Assembly (NCBI GenBank): GCA_051747265.1
Contig: JBNJFY010000007.1
Location: 1-64,000 of the forward strand
Length of the DNA: 64,000 nt
Reading direction: 5' to 3'
From: JBNJFY01 sp051747265
Lineage (GTDB): Bacteria > Bacteroidota > Rhodothermia > Balneolales > Balneolaceae
Shown piece after piece: positions 1-6,549 of the stretch (positions are counted from its first letter, which is position 1; each line of letters opens with the position of its first letter). The notes beneath the pieces were generated by a model that worked only from the letters and a program-made list of their open reading frames with translations, searched no databases and was not told where the DNA came from. The position numbers and the translations under genes are program-made.

Positions 1-75
1 GGGTGGTACTGAGCAAGCAAATAATTCTGAAGGAAGGAATAGTAAAGCTATTAATATGAAGTAACTTATTTTCAT
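1..75 (-). CDS. partial cassette gene with signal peptide
   Basis: The left edge cuts a minus-strand reading frame that starts with ATG at 75 and stays open to base 1 (25 codons). The visible residues are a lysine near the start, a hydrophobic stretch and LFACSVPP, which is a signal peptide ending in a possible lipobox cysteine. The start lies 17 bases beyond the core of the attC-like site at 92-218, the usual distance for the next gene in a cassette array. The function cannot be told. The call rests on the signal peptide and the position, since the frame is short. Confidence 0.5.
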   Translation of the reverse strand, partial: MKISYFILIALLFLPSELFACSVPP

Positions 76-91
76 TGAGATAAGAGTTTTG

Positions 92-218
92 GCCTAACGA
101 CCTTGCGCATAAGCTGCACGCGAGTTGATGTTGAATTAGCAACTAACGAAAGGAGAGCCTTAAAACCAAGAGGGGCAGAGGATTGGCGAGGCGTGTCCGC
201 TTAATGCGCGGGTTAGGT
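92..218 (-). other. attC-like integron recombination site
   Basis: Read on the minus strand, the site opens with ACCTAAC, which overlaps the TAA stop of the gene at 213-806, and closes with GTTAGGC. These match the R'' (RYYYAAC) and R' (GTTRRRY) cores. The arms pair as an imperfect palindrome: GCGCATTAAGCGGACACGC on one side and GCGCATAAGCTGCACGC on the other, leaving single unpaired bases as in the extrahelical bases of attC hairpins. The length of about 127 bp is in the usual attC range. This is the clearest of the sites in the window. Confidence 0.82.
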
Positions 219-806
219 ATTTTTATTCATTTCTTTGAACTTTTCATAATAATAACCTTCTTCAGGTTCGTTTCCTGTCGCTATATCATGGATCAATTGG
301 AGCATTATTACAGAACCAGGTATTACTTCATCATTTTCGGTTGGTCTGGGACTTGAATGGAATGGATTAGTTGGAATATCAATTTCGACGATCCACCATT
401 TTTCAATTTTTGCAAAAAGCTCTATCAACTCTGCAAATAAGTTTGCATCAAATTCTTTATCTACTTCAGCTAGAAATTTGTTGAGATCATGGACACACTC
501 ATTTCTATGCTTCCTAATTTTATGGTAAGCATCGATATCTTCTTTTTCTATTGCCCCAAGTTCTGCTAACCATAGTAAAGAGGCTTCCGTTAAATAATTG
601 GATCTCGACTTGACCTCATTTTTATACTTTTTGCTCTCCTTTGGACCATTTTGATCGTATTCTTTAGCAAAAAAATTTAAGGGTAGTTCTTTAACTCTAT
701 CTTTAAATAATTCAAAGGAAGTAATAAAAAGAGAAATGTAAATAAGGTTACTTTTAAGACTCTCTGGATTAAGAAACTTTTCCCAAGATTTTTTACTGTC
801 TGACAT
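213..806 (-). CDS. HEPN-motif hypothetical protein (cassette gene)
   Basis: 197 residues, acidic and helical, without signal peptide or membrane segment. Near residue 100 there is RKHRNECVH, which contains R-N-x3-H, the Rx4-6H signature of HEPN ribonucleases with the usual polar residue after the arginine. HEPN proteins often act as RNA-cleaving toxins or abortive-infection effectors, but the motif is short and the rest of the protein is not recognised, so function is inference. The ATG at 806 follows the previous gene by about 25 bases. The stop overlaps the attC-like site at 92-218, which marks it as the last gene of a cassette. No obvious antitoxin partner lies beside it. Confidence 0.6.
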   Translation of the reverse strand: MSDSKKSWEKFLNPESLKSNLIYISLFITSFELFKDRVKELPLNFFAKEYDQNGPKESKKYKNEVKSRSNYLTEASLLWLAELGAIEKEDIDAYHKIRKHRNECVHDLNKFLAEVDKEFDANLFAELIELFAKIEKWWIVEIDIPTNPFHSSPRPTENDEVIPGSVIMLQLIHDIATGNEPEEGYYYEKFKEMNKNT

Positions 807-819
807 ATTTGCTAAAAAT

Positions 820-838
820 ACCTAAATATAAGTTAGGT
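820..838. repeat. 19-bp core-like palindrome between two cassette genes
   Basis: The bases ACCTAAA-TATAA-GTTAGGT form a small hairpin between the lipoprotein gene and the HEPN gene. The right half is GTTAGGT, identical to the attC core at 212-218, and it overlaps the TAA stop of the lipoprotein gene in the same way. It has no arms, so it looks like a collapsed attC. A chance palindrome cannot be excluded. Confidence 0.4.
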
Positions 839-1144
839 GTTTGCCTGATCCAGTTTTAAGAGGATAAGCAACACCGCCACACCTATGGTCGTTAACCAGC
901 TGACGACAGTCATAATTTTCCAGAACCTGGTTTTTTGTGGAAAATTTTTTAGGTCGATCACCTCCGAAACCACAACCAGAAAGAGAAGAAACAAGAACCC
1001 ATTTATCGGATCTATGCCGATATAGAGGAAGAAATCGTTGAGAAGGTCAGCAAGTACTTCTCTTTTGGTTCGATAATCACCACAGCCGGTTAATAGTAAG
1101 GAGACTGCGGTTAAGGAAATAATAAATGCTGGTTTGTTTTTCAT
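833..1144 (-). CDS. small lipoprotein with two membrane segments (cassette gene)
   Basis: About 103 residues. The ATG at 1144 is preferred over one at 1159 because it puts the lysines (MKNK) right before the hydrophobic stretch. The signal peptide ends in LLTGC, a good lipobox, so the cysteine is probably lipidated. After a short polar part come two hydrophobic helices (roughly residues 47-62 and 78-97) split by a basic loop. Lipobox plus two later membrane spans is odd but recurs in small entry-exclusion-like and immunity-like proteins; no family is recognised. The gene starts about 19 bases after the core end of the repeat at 1166-1481 and its stop overlaps a GTTAGGT core. Confidence 0.55.
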   Translation of the reverse strand: MKNKPAFIISLTAVSLLLTGCGDYRTKREVLADLLNDFFLYIGIDPINGFLFLLFLVVVSEVIDLKNFPQKTRFWKIMTVVSWLTTIGVAVLLILLKLDQANT

Positions 1145-1165
1145 GTGTTTGAAGCCCAAAATACC

Positions 1166-1481
1166 TAACCTATAATTATGTGAACTAACTTACCTATTGC
1201 GTTCTTATCCCACAAGTCCCCATAGGCCATAGGGTTAGATAAATGCGATATTTGCCGCCGCTTGTTGTCATATCGTGGCCGGATAAGATGGTGTCGTAAC
1301 TATGTGCGTTTATGCCAATAAGGATTGATGGGCACCAATCCAGCACCAGTGTAGTTACTTATGCAGACTGACTGAACATAAAACGCTATCAGGTCTGCGA
1401 CGCTGACAGGTTTTAAGATGCATAAAGGCCAGATAGGTCGCCCCATCCGGCCTTTTCTATATTGTTCAGTAAATAGGGGAG
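1166..1481. repeat. 320-bp intergenic repeat A, copy 1
   Basis: Fills most of the gap between the lipoprotein gene and the fabH-like gene. It matches copies at 4581-4857 and 14113-14450: same left end (taacctataattatgt), same central words (tatcccacaagt, gcttgtt.ccata, gatgtgcgtttatg), a CTGTCAG...CTGACAG hairpin and, in copies 1 and 3, the same terminator hairpin and right end (gttcagtaaatagggg). On the minus strand it ends in GGTTAGGT, a cassette core, after which the copies lose similarity. It may be an insertion target for cassettes or an unusually long attC. Confidence 0.75.
1424..1456 (-). terminator. terminator after fabH-like gene
   Basis: Inverted repeat AAAGGCC...GGCCTTT with an ATAGG/CCATC inner stem inside repeat A. 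On the minus strand it lies about 50 bases past the stop of the fabH-like gene. A weak T-run is present on both sides, so it may work in both directions. The equivalent hairpin sits after bioB at 14391-14423. Confidence 0.6.
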
Positions 1482-1505
1482 AGGAGTGGGAATTACTCCG
1501 TCCGT

Positions 1506-2597
1506 CTATGACTCCGGTTGACCCATCCGATAGACCACCGAGTTGATATTCATGCCCGCCCCAACCGATGTCAGAACGATATGATCTTCATCATTAATCT
1601 GGTGCCCCTCGATCTCACCGCGCAAGACCAGGTCCAGCAGGGTGGGAACCGTAGCTACAGATGAGTTGCCAAGCCGTGAGATGCTCATGGGCATAATATT
1701 ATCGGGAACCTCAGTGTGACCGTATAATTTGGCCAAACGCTGTAATATGGCGTAATCCATTTTGGCGTTGGCCTGGTGGATAATCACTTTGGCCACCTCA
1801 TCAAAACCGATATCAACCGCATCGAGGCTGGATTTGACCAACTCGGGCACGTAAGAAAGGGCATATTGGTACAGTTTACGGCCATTCATCTTCATATAAA
1901 GCGAATCATCATGTTCGGGATTATAGGAAGCATCCATCTTCAGAAAATAGGCCTGCTCTTGGGTATCGGACCGTGTAGCATGGTTGAGTATCCCAATGGG
2001 GGTACGACTTCGGCGGCCCTCCACCACGGCGGCGCCCGCCCCGTCGGAGTAGATCATACTGTCCCGGTCATGCGGATCGCAGATACGAGAGAGCGTTTCT
2101 GTGCCGATCACCAAGCCGGCTGAGGCATCACCGCTGCGCAGATAATAGTTGCACTGAATCAGTCCCTGTACCCAACCCGGGCAACCAAAGGGGAGATCGT
2201 AGGCAACGCAGTAGGGGTTTTGGATATTTAGTTTGTGCTTGATCCGCGACGCCAGGGAGGGCACCATATCCACGCGTCGATTATCGGCTCGGATATCCCC
2301 AAAATTATGGGCCACAATGATGTAATCTAGTTTTTCGGGATCGAAGTCCGCGGCCGTCAGGGCTTCTTTCCCGGCCGCCGCCCCCATATCAGAGGCTAGT
2401 ACATCATCATTAGCATAGCGTCGCTCCTTGATGCCGGTGATTTGTTCAAATTTTTGAATGGTCTCTTCATTGTCTTTGTCTATGACCGTGCCATCGGCAT
2501 GTAAGAATACATTATCCAGAAAATCGGAATTGGTGACTTTGCGGTTAGGTATGTAGGAACCGGTGCCGGTAATGATAGAATAGATTTCATGTTCCAT
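1506..2597 (-). CDS. 3-oxoacyl-ACP synthase III family protein
   Basis: 363-residue thiolase-fold condensing enzyme related to FabH, which joins an acyl-CoA to malonyl-ACP at the start of fatty acid synthesis. The triad is intact: Cys139 (FGCPGW), His274 (IHQAN) and Asn311 (LGNSS). It is longer than typical FabH (about 320 residues), with an insert near residues 30-50, so it may be a second FabH-like enzyme that uses another acyl donor or builds a specific lipid or ketone rather than the housekeeping FabH. The start at 2597 (MEHEIYS) fits the family N-terminus. It stands alone, is less A+T-rich than the cassettes to its right, and is followed by a terminator inside repeat A. No attC joins its stop. 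Confidence 0.8.
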   Translation of the reverse strand: MEHEIYSIITGTGSYIPNRKVTNSDFLDNVFLHADGTVIDKDNEETIQKFEQITGIKERRYANDDVLASDMGAAAGKEALTAADFDPEKLDYIIVAHNFGDIRADNRRVDMVPSLASRIKHKLNIQNPYCVAYDLPFGCPGWVQGLIQCNYYLRSGDASAGLVIGTETLSRICDPHDRDSMIYSDGAGAAVVEGRRSRTPIGILNHATRSDTQEQAYFLKMDASYNPEHDDSLYMKMNGRKLYQYALSYVPELVKSSLDAVDIGFDEVAKVIIHQANAKMDYAILQRLAKLYGHTEVPDNIMPMSISRLGNSSVATVPTLLDLVLRGEIEGHQINDEDHIVLTSVGAGMNINSVVYRMGQPES

Positions 2598-3055
2598 GAT
2601 GATCTTAAATCAGATTTGAACCACAAGTTAGAGAACGTTTGAAATCCCCGGAGAAGGCATTTTCCTTCCATCATGATACCGAAAATTTGTGTCTCTATTC
2701 AATAATTATATCTATCCTAGAACCGGGGTTTATTTAACATTGTTGAGGTGTTTTTTCAGAAAATGTGCTCGCATTTTGTTTGCCCTTCCATAAAGACAGG
2801 CAGGGGGGGCGCTATAACTTCTGGCAACGTTCAGGTTTATATAAAAAGGCTCCCAACGAGCGCGAGCGTCCCAACTAGCGCGAGCGTCCGCTCGTGCTAG
2901 TTGTAAATGAAGCTAAAAGTTGTCATTCAACGAATGATGCTATGGTCTTGGCAGAGAAATAATTCAAGGGGTTTAAAACCGTGCTCGTTGTAGCTGTCAG
3001 GACCTTCGGACGCTGACCGGTTTCAAGACAAAAGATCCCGATGGGTTGCTTCGAT

Positions 3056-3076
3056 GGTCACCAGCGGACGCTTGCG
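3056..3076. repeat. REP-like palindrome family, copy 1 of 7
   Basis: Unit gtcaCaAGCGgaCGCTTGcGac followed by atttgggg. Further copies lie at 3326-3347, 3760-3781, 4865-4886, 5060-5079, 8224-8245 and 8257-8279, all in the accessory region and all in the same orientation. The stem AAGCG/CGCTT with GTCAC/GcGAC flanks resembles bacterial REP elements. No RAYT-type transposase gene is in the window. Confidence 0.65.
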
Positions 3077-3182
3077 AAATTTGGGGCCAAACTGCCCACT
3101 AGTCGGCGAAACTTGGACGATTTCTGAGCAAGGCCAATGGGTACCGCAAGAGCAAGGTGTACGGGCATGGCAAGCTTCTGGC

Positions 3183-3347
3183 ACCGATCCCGAAGGGATC
3201 AAACCCGAATAGCCCGCCAGGGCGTTACCAACGCGACCCTGAATGGGTCGAACCAGAAGTGGATACACCAAATGAACAGGTAAGTAAATAAGAGCCGCAC
3301 CAGCGGACGTTTGAACTATGTTAGGGTCACAAGCGGACGCTTGCGAC
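3183..3347. repeat. repeat B, copy 1
   Basis: A unit of about 165 bp, nearly identical to 3616-3781. It starts with the hairpin GATCCCGAAGGGATC, continues with cccgccagggcgtt and GACCCTGAATGGGTC, and ends with gtcacaagcggacgcttgcgac. The small reading frame across it on the minus strand is only a by-product of the repeat. Confidence 0.75.
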
Positions 3348-3411
3348 ATTTGGGGACGCTTATTTCTGGTTAGATTGTAGAGAAGAGAGTAGGAATAAAA
3401 CTACTGGAGGG

Positions 3412-3551
3412 GAGTAACGGGTTTGCACGTAAAAGGCGTAGTATTGCCGGCAACCAGTTAATTTTTAGCAGAGTAGAGGATAACGAAGAAAGATGCTAAT
3501 GGGGTGAGCAGCTAAAACGCTACGTCTACGGAAATTGAAACACAGTTAGTT
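3412..3551 (-). other. attC-like site, degenerate
   Basis: On the minus strand it opens with AACTAAC, has an arm TTTCAATTTCCGTAGACG that partly pairs with the arm read back from the other end (GTTTGCACGTAAAAGGCGTAG), and closes at GTTACTC. The middle (attgccggcaac..agttaat..ttagcag) is shared with the sites at 3791, 6302, 7980 and 9009. No gene precedes it: the unit between 3551 and 3791 holds only repeat B. Confidence 0.5.
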
Positions 3552-3615
3552 CGATGAAAGCCCGTTTTTTGGGGTATTTCACATTATGAAATTATGACAA
3601 GAAAGAAATAGATCC

Positions 3616-3781
3616 ACCGATCCCGAAGGGATCAAACCCGAATAGCCCGCCAGGGCGTTAAAAAACGCGACCCTGAAAGGGTCGAACCAGAAGTGGATGC
3701 ACCAAATGAACAGGAAAGTAAATAAGAGCCGCGCCAGCGGACGTTTGAACTATGTTAGGGTCACAAGCGGACGCTTGCGAC
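3616..3781. repeat. repeat B, copy 2
   Basis: Second copy of the 165-bp unit at 3183-3347, with the same two hairpins and the same REP-like end. It lies between two attC-like sites, so it is the whole content of a geneless cassette-like unit. Confidence 0.75.
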
Positions 3782-3790
3782 ATTTGCAGG

Positions 3791-3922
3791 GAGTAACGGG
3801 ATTGCGCTCAAATGGCGTAGGATAACTGGCAATGTGTTATTTATAAGCAGGGTTGGGGTTACCGGACAAAGATGCTTATGGGGCAATCAGCTCCTACGTC
3901 CGATTTGAAGCGTTGGTTAACC
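3791..3922 (-). other. attC-like integron recombination site
   Basis: Minus strand: GGTTAAC overlaps the TAA stop of the toxin gene, followed by the arm GCTTCAAATCGGACGTAGGA. The arm read back from the other end is GCTCAAATGGCGTAGGA, so the two pair along their length with three unpaired bases, as in an attC hairpin. The distal core is GTTACTC, which departs from GTTRRRY. Length is 132 bp. Pairing is as good as at 92-218. Confidence 0.72.
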
Positions 3923-4270
3923 TGCGGTAGATTTATCGCTGATTTCGACAATAGCCTCTCCTTGTTCTAGTAATTCCTTCGCTTTAAGTAGAGTTTGGCG
4001 CAATATTTTTCGCATCTTAGCATTGGAAGTATTACCGCAAGTAATCCATATTAATTTAGGTGGGGGACCATGTTGTTCAATGAGCTTAATGAAATCACTG
4101 TCCTTGCTCATAACTACAACTTGTTGAGTTTTGGCCTGCTTAAATATCTCCTGATCTAAAGCTTCACGAAGGCCCACAGCTCGGACAGATTCGGCTTCAA
4201 TTTGCTCAAAGTTTCTATTGATCCAAGCGGCTATGGCGGGTGAAAGTTGAGCGTCTATCCAAATTCTCAT
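3917..4270 (-). CDS. DUF5615 family PIN-like toxin
   Basis: 117 residues. It starts with the family hallmark MRIWIDAQLSP, with the first aspartate of a PIN-like acidic site, and has VVMSKDSDFIKL in the middle, the second acidic patch of the Mut7-C/DUF5615 fold. Such proteins are presumed RNA nucleases, here with a DUF433 antitoxin encoded just upstream and overlapping by 4 bases (ATGA), so the two are translated together. The stop overlaps an attC-like core, which makes the pair one cassette, and toxin-antitoxin pairs are known to stabilise cassette arrays. Activity is inferred from family and context. Confidence 0.8.
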   Translation of the reverse strand: MRIWIDAQLSPAIAAWINRNFEQIEAESVRAVGLREALDQEIFKQAKTQQVVVMSKDSDFIKLIEQHGPPPKLIWITCGNTSNAKMRKILRQTLLKAKELLEQGEAIVEISDKSTAG

Positions 4271-4491
4271 GCCGCAATTATGGGATGGTCTAATTTGCTG
4301 CTAGCATATTTTAAAGCAGCTTCAATATCGGCTTTTTCCAAATCCGGCAATTCCTTGAGCACTTGATCTTGAGATAGTCCGGAAGCTAATAGATCCAAAA
4401 TATCGATGACTCGAATTCTCATGCCACGGATACAAGGGCGGCCACCACACTGATCGGGATTTACCGTAATTCGTTCTTTCCAATGAGTCAT
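4267..4491 (-). CDS. DUF433 family antitoxin
   Basis: 74 residues with the family pattern: an early RITVNPDQCGGRPCIRGMRI segment, then VIDILDLLASGLSQDQVLKE, a helix-turn-helix, and a final helix ending in LDHPIIA. DUF433 proteins are VapB-like antitoxins that bind DNA and the partner toxin, usually a DUF5615 protein, exactly as found here. It comes first in the pair and overlaps the toxin start by 4 bases. The start at 4491 is about 85 bases from the core end of repeat A copy 2. Autoregulation is likely from the family but no operator was identified. Confidence 0.82.
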   Translation of the reverse strand: MTHWKERITVNPDQCGGRPCIRGMRIRVIDILDLLASGLSQDQVLKELPDLEKADIEAALKYASSKLDHPIIAA

Positions 4492-4580
4492 AGCGAATAG
4501 TATAGATTAAATGATAACAATAGGTAAGTTACATAGATCTTACCAGTCAAACTAGTCAACTATGAAGAGGGGAAGCAGGT

Positions 4581-4857
4581 TAACCTATAATTATGTCAAC
4601 CAACCTACCCAAACCTTTTTTATCCCACAAGTGAAAAACCGTTACCAAGCTGTATATCACCCAATAATATAGCCGCTTGTTATCATAACATAGCCGGATA
4701 AGAGGGCGGGGTAACGATGTGCGTTTATGAAAATATGGATTTATTGGCCCCCATCCAGCAACACCATAGTTTCGTTTACAGATCAACCAAACATAAAACG
4801 CTGTCAGGACCTTCGGACGCTGACCGGTTTTAAGACAAAAAAGACCCGATGGGTTGC
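4581..4857. repeat. intergenic repeat A, copy 2
   Basis: Begins with the same taacctataattatgt as copies 1 and 3 and follows them to gatgggttgc, where they continue into a terminator hairpin and this copy switches into the REP-like unit (4865-4886). On the minus strand it ends in GGTTAACC just before the toxin-antitoxin operon. The join shows that the repeats are modular. Confidence 0.7.
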
Positions 4858-4894
4858 TTCAATGGTCACCAGTGGACGCTTGCGACATTTGGGG

Positions 4895-5094
4895 AGCGTC
4901 CGCTCGTGCTAGTTGTAATTGACGCTAAACGTTGTCATTCAACGAATGATGCCATGGTCCTGGCGGAGAAATAATTCAAGGGGTTTAAAACGCAATCAGG
5001 ACCTTCGGACGCTGACCGGTTTTAAGGACATAAAAAAGGCACGATGGGTTGCTTCGATGGTCACCAGCGGACGCTTGCCATACTTGGGGGCATT
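4895..5094. repeat. repeat C, copy 2
   Basis: About 200 bp matching 2889-3090: a hairpin half (gcgtccgctcgtgctag), TCATTCAACGAATGA, gagaaataattcaaggggttt, the hairpin tcaggaccttcggacgctga and the REP-like end gtcaccagcggacgcttgcc. It fills the gap between repeat A copy 2 and the oxidoreductase gene. The two frames across it on the plus strand repeat each other and are not genes. Confidence 0.7.
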
Positions 5095-6064
5095 ATTTTT
5101 CAATTTCAATTACAATTTTTCCCAAATGCTTGCCCTCACCGAAATATTGAATCAACTCGGGGATTTTATCAAATTCATAGGGACCATCAACAACGGGTCT
5201 TATTTGTCCCTTTTCCACAAGTTTAGAAATCTGGTCTAACCCTTTATTTGGTTTATGAATGAGTACACTCAGCTTTTTACTCGTAAAAAGTGATATGAAT
5301 GAGCCCAGCAATGCTATTTCGATCAGCCTGAACATCGATCCGCCAACGGTGATATACCTGCCATTCTTTTCGAGGGCTCGTGCATATTTAAACACGGATC
5401 TGTTTGATTTTGTATCCAGAATTAGGTCGTATTTTTCTCCGGTATTGGTAAAGTCCACTTTTTTATAATCCATCACGCGATCAAATCCCAGTGATTTCAT
5501 CAATTCAAGTTTTTCGGCACTGTCAACGCCAGTTACCTTTACCCCATTAGATTTCAGGATTTGAATTCCCAAGCTCCCCACACCGCCACCGGCCCCATTG
5601 ATTAGGATACGCTGCCCGGATTTCACCTTTCCCTTCTCCACAAGTCCCTGGAGAGCGAGTAATCCGGCATGGGGCAGGGCAGAGGCATCATTATGACTCA
5701 TATTGTAAGGTTTATGGGCCAATACTTTTTCTGGTACGCAAATGTATTCGGCAAATCCGCCACATCCGCAATCCGACAGATCGCAGTAGACCTCATCACC
5801 GACTTTTAAGGAACTCACGTGATCGCCCACCGCTTCGATCTGTCCGGAAACGTCTACGCCGGGAATAGTTATTTTTGGTTTTCGCAGCCCGAAAAACAAA
5901 CGAATCACCAATGGTTTACCCCTTACCAATCCCCAGTCCCAATCATTGATGGATGCCGCATGAATTTTCACCAGTACTTCATAGTCATTGGGAATCGGTT
6001 TTGGAGCGTCCCCAATTTTGAGAATATTCGGCAATCCGTATTCCTCTAATAGTATCGCTTTCAT
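5093..6064 (-). CDS. zinc-independent MDR-family NAD(P)-dependent oxidoreductase
   Basis: About 323 residues of the medium-chain dehydrogenase/reductase superfamily, quinone-oxidoreductase-like. The N-terminal part is the GroES-like domain (MKAILLEEYG, then PNDYEVLVKIHAASIN), followed by a Rossmann domain with INGAGGGVGSLGIQ near residue 150. The catalytic-zinc ligand set of alcohol dehydrogenases is not evident. Substrate is unknown; relatives reduce quinones, enones or other activated carbonyls. The ATG at 6064 is preferred over 6097 because the family starts at MKAI. The gene lies among cassette repeats but shows no attC at its stop, so it may be an older gene rather than a cassette. Confidence 0.75.
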   Translation of the reverse strand: MKAILLEEYGLPNILKIGDAPKPIPNDYEVLVKIHAASINDWDWGLVRGKPLVIRLFFGLRKPKITIPGVDVSGQIEAVGDHVSSLKVGDEVYCDLSDCGCGGFAEYICVPEKVLAHKPYNMSHNDASALPHAGLLALQGLVEKGKVKSGQRILINGAGGGVGSLGIQILKSNGVKVTGVDSAEKLELMKSLGFDRVMDYKKVDFTNTGEKYDLILDTKSNRSVFKYARALEKNGRYITVGGSMFRLIEIALLGSFISLFTSKKLSVLIHKPNKGLDQISKLVEKGQIRPVVDGPYEFDKIPELIQYFGEGKHLGKIVIEIEK

Positions 6065-6097
6065 AAATTTTTTTATTTGGTCATGATGAAGTAGCAC

Positions 6098-6549
6098 ATT
6101 GACATAACACCAATGCTGTTTATGTTATCCCAAGTTTGTAAACAAGTTCTATTCACGTTTTTACTGAACGTATAAGGGTAATATGAATAAAGCTTATGTA
6201 ATATCAATTTACTGCCGTCGCTACGATCTAGATTCATGGAGCGTACACGCTTAGTTCTGGTTAGATTTTTGAGAAGAGAGTAGGAAAAATCTACTGGAGG
6301 GGAGTAACGGGATTGCGCGTAAAAGGCGTAGTATTGCCGGCAACCAGTTAATTATGAGCAGGGTAGGGGTTAGTAAGGAAAGATGCCAACAGGGTCTTGG
6401 AGGAACGCCAGTAGGTACTTCGACTGCGAATCTTGAAACCGGTGGTCAGTTACAGGTATGTACTGTAGGTTATGGTGAAACACAGAAAAGTTGACTGGGG
6501 GAGGACCAGCAACTTGACAAAGTCCTTTTTAAAGGGGTTAGGTATATAG
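6098..6549. repeat. intergenic stretch: oxidoreductase upstream region plus long attC-like repeat
   Basis: Bases 6098-6250 hold the upstream region of the oxidoreductase gene, with no recognised site. From 6256 (ctggttagattttt) the sequence follows the one at 3366-3418 into the attC-like unit. The duplication of about 45 bases outside the core shows that flanking DNA was copied along with the site. No gene is visible. Confidence 0.55.
6302..6543 (-). other. long attC-like site after the KAP gene
   Basis: Minus strand: ATCTAAC overlaps the KAP stop codon, then a second core ACCTAAC, then CCTTTAAAAAGGACTTTGTCAAGT. The far half is the shared block ending in GTTACTC. At 242 bp it is longer than a standard attC, and the two arms pair only weakly. 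It shares the ACTTTGTCAAGT box and the overall plan with 9009-9253. It may be an enlarged or fused site. Confidence 0.45.

Larger units (their letters stand above)
2598..3916. repeat. 1.3-kb geneless stretch filled with short palindromic repeats
   Basis: No convincing gene is seen. From 2873 to 2902 lies a near-perfect hairpin (AACTAGCGCGAGCG / CGCTCGTGCTAGTT). Bases 2889-3090 form repeat C, found again at 4895-5094. Two nearly identical copies of repeat B (3183-3347 and 3616-3781) contain small hairpins (GATCCCGAAGGGATC, GACCCTGAATGGGTC) and end in a REP-like palindrome. Two attC-like sites (3412-3551 and 3791-3922) alternate with the B copies. Bases 2640-2760 upstream of the fabH-like gene hold its promoter region; nothing else is visible there. 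Confidence 0.65.

Noticed and set aside
3023..3349. Minus-strand open frame of 108 residues
   Set aside because: It runs across repeats B and C and the REP units, has no domain and no ribosome site, and part of it recurs wherever the repeats do.
2873..3781. CRISPR array
   Set aside because: Repeats are irregularly spaced, differ in length and family, and have no unique spacers of equal length; no cas genes.
4727..5239. Plus-strand frames of 61 and 106 residues with similar ends
   Set aside because: Their likeness comes from repeats A and C (both encode LRTLTGFK...RWVASMVTSGR); they are translations of repeats and not genes.
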